From assembly GCA_037445895.1 (NCBI GenBank), contig JBBIJO010000029.1, positions 1 to 16,785 on the forward strand: a stretch of DNA of 16,785 bases. Direction: 5' to 3'. The position numbers and the translations under genes were made by a program. The notes below the pieces were generated by a model. The model saw only the letters and a program-made list of their open reading frames with translations, was not told the origin of the DNA and ran no database searches. Below, one piece after another: positions 13,332 to 16,785 of this stretch (within the stretch, counting starts at the first letter, position 1; each line of letters begins with the position of its first letter). Source of the stretch: JBBIJO01 sp037445895 (GTDB lineage: Bacteria; Bacteroidota; Ignavibacteria; Kapaibacteriales; UBA2268).

Positions 13332-14438
13332 GTGAATATTTTAAAGCATAAAAAAAGAGTTCTTGTTGGAATGTCCGGCGGTGTGGATTCTTCCACAGTT
13401 GCCGCGTTGTTGTTGAAACAAGGATATGAAGTTGTTGGAATAACAGTAACTTCGGTCAAAATAACCGACGATTGCAAGGTGGAAGATAGCAAGTCTGGTT
13501 GTTGTAATTATCAGTCGTTAATCGATGCAGCCGACATTTGTGACCATCTTGGAATTGAGCATCATATTGTCGATTTATCGGATGTTTTCAAACAAAAAAT
13601 TATTAATAACTTTGTTGATGAATATTTACAAGGGCGAACACCAAACCCTTGCACTATTTGTAATCCTCTTATCAAATGGGGAGAAATTCTGAAAAAAGCC
13701 GACGAGTATGACTGTGAATATTATGCCACAGGGCATTATGCAAAATTGGCTTACGACGAAGCGTCCGGTAGATTTTTTATTCAACAAGCTAAGGACAAAC
13801 ATAAAGACCAATCTTATTTCCTTTGGGGGCTCTCGCAAGAGCAATTACGGAGGTCTATTTTCCCGCTCGGTAATTTATTGAAGCCCGAAGTTCGGCAAAT
13901 TGCAAAAGAATTTAGTTTAAAGGTTCATAACAAATACGAAAGCCAGGAGATTTGTTTTATTCCTTCCAATAATTATCGTGATATATTGTTGAAAAACGTC
14001 GAGGATAAAAGTTTTTTCGCACCTGGGGATATAATCTTCAAAGGAATTGTTGTTGGCAAACATCAAGGATATCCATTCTATACGATTGGTCAAAGACGGG
14101 GGCTTGGCATTAGTTACCACCAACCGTTATATGTAAAGAAGATTATTCCGGAAACAAACACAGTTATTGTTGACGTCGAGGATGAATTGGCAACGAGTAG
14201 CCTCGTAGCAACTCATACAAATCTTATGAAGTTTGTAGAAATGCCCAAAGATAGTTTCTTTACGATAAAGGTTCGATACAGAGACAAAGGTGCCGAAGGA
14301 AAGTGTGCTGTTTTGAACGATGGGAAATTAGAAATTGAATTTACTTCGCCACGTAGAGCAATTACCCCTGGCCAGTCGGTTGTGGTTTACGATGGCGAAG
14401 ACGTTGTTTGTGGTGGAATTATCGATACGACAGAATAA
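13332..14438 (+). CDS. mnmA: tRNA-specific 2-thiouridylase
   Basis: MnmA adds sulfur at position 2 of U34 in tRNAs for Lys, Glu and Gln, using ATP to activate the uridine and a persulfide relay for sulfur. The 368-residue protein has the PP-loop SGGVDSS (15-21), the catalytic Cys107 in NPCTICN, the DQSYFL motif (159-164), and the second catalytic Cys208 in SQEICFIP. An extra GCCN (57-59 region) near the N-terminus is often seen in Bacteroidota homologues. A GTG at 13332 is the only sensible start, since the next Met lies inside the PP-loop; no ribosome site is obvious. Its neighbour starts three bases after the stop, so they share a transcript. Confidence 0.95.
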   Translation: MNILKHKKRVLVGMSGGVDSSTVAALLLKQGYEVVGITVTSVKITDDCKVEDSKSGCCNYQSLIDAADICDHLGIEHHIVDLSDVFKQKIINNFVDEYLQGRTPNPCTICNPLIKWGEILKKADEYDCEYYATGHYAKLAYDEASGRFFIQQAKDKHKDQSYFLWGLSQEQLRRSIFPLGNLLKPEVRQIAKEFSLKVHNKYESQEICFIPSNNYRDILLKNVEDKSFFAPGDIIFKGIVVGKHQGYPFYTIGQRRGLGISYHQPLYVKKIIPETNTVIVDVEDELATSSLVATHTNLMKFVEMPKDSFFTIKVRYRDKGAEGKCAVLNDGKLEIEFTSPRRAITPGQSVVVYDGEDVVCGGIIDTTE

Positions 14439-14441
14439 TTT

Positions 14442-15335
14442 ATGAAAAAATGGAAATTGTTACCTTTGCTTTTGTTGATTTCAACAGCTTCAACGTTATC
14501 GCGAGAAGATTCAGCTTTTGTTTTGCCGAAACCGGAGAATCTTTTTTGTTTAAGCTATTCTTTCGGGCCAAACGATACACTCGTTTATCTCGTTCATTCT
14601 TACGATAGCATTGTAATTGATTATGGCAAGCCATTGTTGAAAATTCGGAATGAAATTATTCGTGTTGTTTGCGATTCTGTTTCGAAGCATAATACATATC
14701 TCCTGCGATACGAATTATTGGATTTCCGAGGAACAGATATTCAGTCCCAAAACAAAATAGATTACACCGAGACTGATTGGATAGGCAGAAACATCTGGAT
14801 TGAAATAGATTCATTAGGTAATCGGAAGAGTTTTCGATTAGACGATAGTTCTCGAAGTGGGCGAACGCCGGGAGGACCCTTTCAACCGCACTTATTCTTT
14901 CCCTTGGGCGATGGTTGCCATAGAAGCGGGGAAACCTGGCTCGTTCGTTCGATGGATGATTTACCAGAAAATGGGATACCTGTTCCCGGCCTTCGCCACA
15001 CTATGCTCTACAAAATGTATGGAGAACTCGATACCTTGAACGAAACTGTAACACGTGCAGAATTTATTCGAACTGGGCAGGGAGCAATTCGTATGGTAAA
15101 TCGGGACGAGGAAATGAAAGTTACGTGTGTTATCAATAGCTACGGTTTCCTCGACATTTCCAAATTGAAAAAAGTCCCTTTACATCTTTTTACGACTGTT
15201 GAACAAAAACTCACATTCAGAACGAATGAAGATAGTAAAGTCGGGGTTCATTATATACATACCGACTTTACATTAGTGGATTACAAAAGAGGTAAAACCA
15301 ACGTTTTAGCTCCAACCAAAAAGCGAAGGAAGTAA
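14442..15335 (+). CDS. Secreted protein of unknown function
   Basis: This 297-residue protein starts with a clear signal peptide (MKKWKLLPLLLLISTASTLS) and is probably periplasmic or on the cell surface. No recognised domain is visible. It alternates predicted beta strands, with four scattered cysteines and a motif FFPLGDGCHRSGETW in the middle (about 153-167), and ends in a basic tail (TKKRRK). The organisation loosely resembles uncharacterised beta-rich secreted proteins of the DUF6263 kind, but the match is a guess. It follows mnmA at three bases with no ribosome site of its own, so translational coupling to the tRNA enzyme is likely even though their functions differ. Confidence 0.82.
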   Translation: MKKWKLLPLLLLISTASTLSREDSAFVLPKPENLFCLSYSFGPNDTLVYLVHSYDSIVIDYGKPLLKIRNEIIRVVCDSVSKHNTYLLRYELLDFRGTDIQSQNKIDYTETDWIGRNIWIEIDSLGNRKSFRLDDSSRSGRTPGGPFQPHLFFPLGDGCHRSGETWLVRSMDDLPENGIPVPGLRHTMLYKMYGELDTLNETVTRAEFIRTGQGAIRMVNRDEEMKVTCVINSYGFLDISKLKKVPLHLFTTVEQKLTFRTNEDSKVGVHYIHTDFTLVDYKRGKTNVLAPTKKRRK

Positions 15336-15589
15336 GATACTTCGAATCGATTAATCCCCGATTGTTTACAGTAGGACGACGAAAAACAACCGAATGCCAT
15401 TTTTCGCTTTGCTAATCTGGACTGTTGGTGTGGATAATTTTATAGTATGTTGTAATAAAGAGCCATCCTCCGTATAATGAATCGTTATCGTTTCTGTCCT
15501 TCGGCTGTATCTATTTTGCATTTCACTGCAAATGTGTTAAGTTGCATTTTTATTTTGTTAATTTGAATTAAATTTAGGAGATTGTCATT
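15336..15589. other. Intergenic region ahead of serC with possible antisense short ORF
   Basis: There is no confident gene in these 254 bases. A 51-codon minus-strand ORF (stop 15366, ATG 15521) reads a plausible beta-like peptide but has no ribosome site. The palindrome TTTGCA-N6-TGCAAA (15515-15532) and the promoter-like word TATTTTGCATTT (15512-15523) lie near the serC start. TTGCATTT recurs at 15542-15549, and a second TATTTTG word is at 15551-15557. Confidence 0.4.
15512..15532 (+). promoter_or_regulatory. Promoter-like word and palindrome upstream of serC
   Basis: TATTTTGCATTT overlaps the inverted repeat TTTGCA-TTTCAC-TGCAAA, 58 to 78 bases before the serC start. The 12-base word is shared with the DUF2520 gene upstream region. 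A regulator or RNA stem is possible; the site is not a consensus Bacteroides promoter because its -33 region is poor. Confidence 0.3.
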
Positions 15590-16684
15590 ATGAATCGTGC
15601 TTATAATTTTGCTCCGGGACCAGCTGTCCTACCGGTTGAGGTGCTGGAAGAAACAAGTAAAGCAGTATTGGATTTCAACAACCTCGGAATTTCTATAATG
15701 GAAGTGAGCCATCGTTCGAAAGATTTCGATGCTCTTATCAAAGAGACTCAAAGTCTTGTGCTACAAATTATGGGTCTATCGCAAGACGACTATAGTGTTC
15801 TTTTTCTCGGCGGCGGTGCAAGTTTGCAATTCCTTATGGTTCCAATGAATTTCCTACATAACCAAGCAGATTATGTAAATACCGGTGCTTGGTCGAAAAA
15901 GGCAATCAAGGAAGCTCAATGGGTCGGGAAAACAAATGTTGTTGCTTCGAGCGAAGAAGCAAAGTTTACTTATATTCCAAAAAATATACAATTCACCGCA
16001 AATGCCGACTATGTTCATATAACAACAAACAACACCATATATGGCACCGAATGGAAAGAAATTCCTTCGACCGGAAACATTCCTTTGGTTGCCGATATGT
16101 CCAGTGATTTTTTGGGGATACCACGCAATTTCGATAGGTTCAGTTTGATTTATGCCGGTGCACAAAAGAATATCGGTCCAGCAGGCGTTACTGTTGTTGT
16201 AATTAATAAAAAGTGGTTGGAAGAAAAAGGAAATCCGAACGCCCCAACTATGATAAACTACTCTACACATGTTAAAAACGATTCGCTTTTCAACACGCCG
16301 CCCTGTGTTAATATCTTCGTTGTCAATAGGACCTTGAAATGGATTATCAAACAAGGAGGAGTCGAGCCTGTATATCAACAAAATTTGAGGAAAGCAAATC
16401 TTTTGTATGACTTCTTCGACGCAAATTCCGATTTTTGGCGAACACCAGTCAAGGACAAGGAAGACCGTTCGATAATGAATGTGGTTGTCAATTTACCAAC
16501 CCCCGAACTCGAAGCAAAATTTGTCGAGGAAGCCAAAGCCCAACACAATATGACAAACCTAAAAGGGCATCGCAGCGTTGGCGGAATTCGTGTTTCTATT
16601 TACAATGCTTGTCCAATTGAATGGGTCGAAGATTTGCTGAAATTTATGGAGGCATTCACGAAAGAAAACAAGAGCAATTATTAA
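15590..16684 (+). CDS. serC: Phosphoserine aminotransferase
   Basis: SerC converts 3-phosphohydroxypyruvate and glutamate to O-phosphoserine in serine biosynthesis and also acts in pyridoxal phosphate synthesis in some bacteria. The 364-residue length equals the family norm. Signature segments are NFAPGPAVLP (6-15), EVSHRS (38-43), the phosphate-binding GGGASLQF (74-81), TGAWSKKA (98-105), Asp169 in VADMSSDFL, and the PLP lysine Lys193 in YAGAQKNIGPAG. Near the C-terminus the conserved KGHRSVGGIRVSIYNA is present. AGGAG lies about nine bases before the ATG. No serA follows in the window, and a strong terminator closes the unit. Confidence 0.96.
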   Translation: MNRAYNFAPGPAVLPVEVLEETSKAVLDFNNLGISIMEVSHRSKDFDALIKETQSLVLQIMGLSQDDYSVLFLGGGASLQFLMVPMNFLHNQADYVNTGAWSKKAIKEAQWVGKTNVVASSEEAKFTYIPKNIQFTANADYVHITTNNTIYGTEWKEIPSTGNIPLVADMSSDFLGIPRNFDRFSLIYAGAQKNIGPAGVTVVVINKKWLEEKGNPNAPTMINYSTHVKNDSLFNTPPCVNIFVVNRTLKWIIKQGGVEPVYQQNLRKANLLYDFFDANSDFWRTPVKDKEDRSIMNVVVNLPTPELEAKFVEEAKAQHNMTNLKGHRSVGGIRVSIYNACPIEWVEDLLKFMEAFTKENKSNY

Positions 16685-16706
16685 GTAATAATAATGCCAA
16701 AGGATT

Positions 16707-16734
16707 AAAGCCCGATTGCGATTCGGGCTTTTTT
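16707..16734 (+). terminator. Rho-independent terminator of serC
   Basis: AAAGCCCGA (16707-16715) and TCGGGCTTT (16723-16731) form a perfect nine-pair stem around a seven-base loop, followed by more T to 16734. It is 23 bases after the serC stop and is the clearest intrinsic terminator in the window. Bases 16735-16785 hold nothing recognisable. Confidence 0.9.
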
Positions 16735-16785
16735 ATTTGAAAAAACATTACAAAATTTTTATTGCTATTTGGAAGTAGTTGTTAA

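Noticed and set aside
10906..14438. Functional link between tRNA-Gln and nearby mnmA
   Set aside because: MnmA modifies U34, while this tRNA has C34 in its CUG anticodon, and the genes are 2.3 kb apart on opposite strands. The proximity is most likely coincidence.
15854..16381. 175-codon open frame on the minus strand
   Set aside because: It lies wholly inside serC, which has every family motif; the antisense translation is rich in Cys, Ile and Asn and resembles no protein. It is a shadow.
1..16785. CRISPR array, prophage, transposase or integrase
   Set aside because: No regularly spaced repeats, no phage or transposase-like protein, and no terminal inverted repeats around a gene were seen. 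The direct repeat at the tRNA is too short and not at the tRNA 3' end, as a phage attachment site would be.

Overview
The window looks like chromosome from an AT-rich, diderm, probably anaerobic or facultatively respiring bacterium of the Bacteroidota/Chlorobiota/Ignavibacteriota (FCB) assemblage. Four things point there: a two-propeller VPS10/sortilin-like Asp-box protein of a type common in FCB genomes, a PorV/FadL-like outer-membrane barrel, an MnmA with an internal Cys-Cys insert, and a tRNA promoter that exactly matches the Bacteroides-type consensus (TTTG-N19-TAATTTTG). This placement is an inference; there is no rRNA or marker gene here to settle it. I see no phage, transposase, CRISPR array or restriction system. 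Most of the window is ordinary chromosomal gene content in small operons.

Layout from left to right. Bases 1-176 are non-coding, with two adjacent hairpins. Then comes a large exported Asp-box (BNR/VPS10-like) protein on the minus strand (177-3437), divergent from an orphan CusS-like sensor histidine kinase (3551-5170). A 358-base gap with a probable terminator and a long inverted repeat follows. Next are a DUF2520/Rossmann protein (5529-6428) and the nitrite-ammonifying pair nrfH (6480-7085) and nrfA (7107-8582), which carry all expected heme motifs. A 338-base gap holds a perfect 19-bp palindrome. It is followed by a three-gene cassette: an ArsR-type regulator with a CVC metal motif, a DUF318/ArsP-type permease with a CSC motif, and a small thioredoxin-fold CxxC protein (8921-10872).

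On the minus strand lie a tRNA-Gln(CUG) with its own promoter, bracketed by an 18-bp direct repeat (17/18 identical), and a two-gene operon encoding a tyrosine-rich lipoprotein and an outer-membrane barrel (13215 down to 11038). On the plus strand mnmA (13332-14438) is followed three bases later by a secreted protein of unknown function (14442-15335). serC (15590-16684) ends in a strong rho-independent terminator.

Functional reading: NrfH passes quinol electrons to NrfA, which reduces nitrite to ammonium in the periplasm (respiratory ammonification). The ArsR-permease-redoxin cassette is probably a metal- or arsenic-responsive efflux unit. The lipoprotein/barrel pair and the Asp-box protein belong to the envelope. 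mnmA and serC are housekeeping genes. The parts that look least described are the tyrosine-rich lipoprotein paired with the barrel, the direct-repeat-bracketed tRNA cassette, the composition of the ArsR-permease-redoxin unit, and several palindromes in the intergenic gaps.
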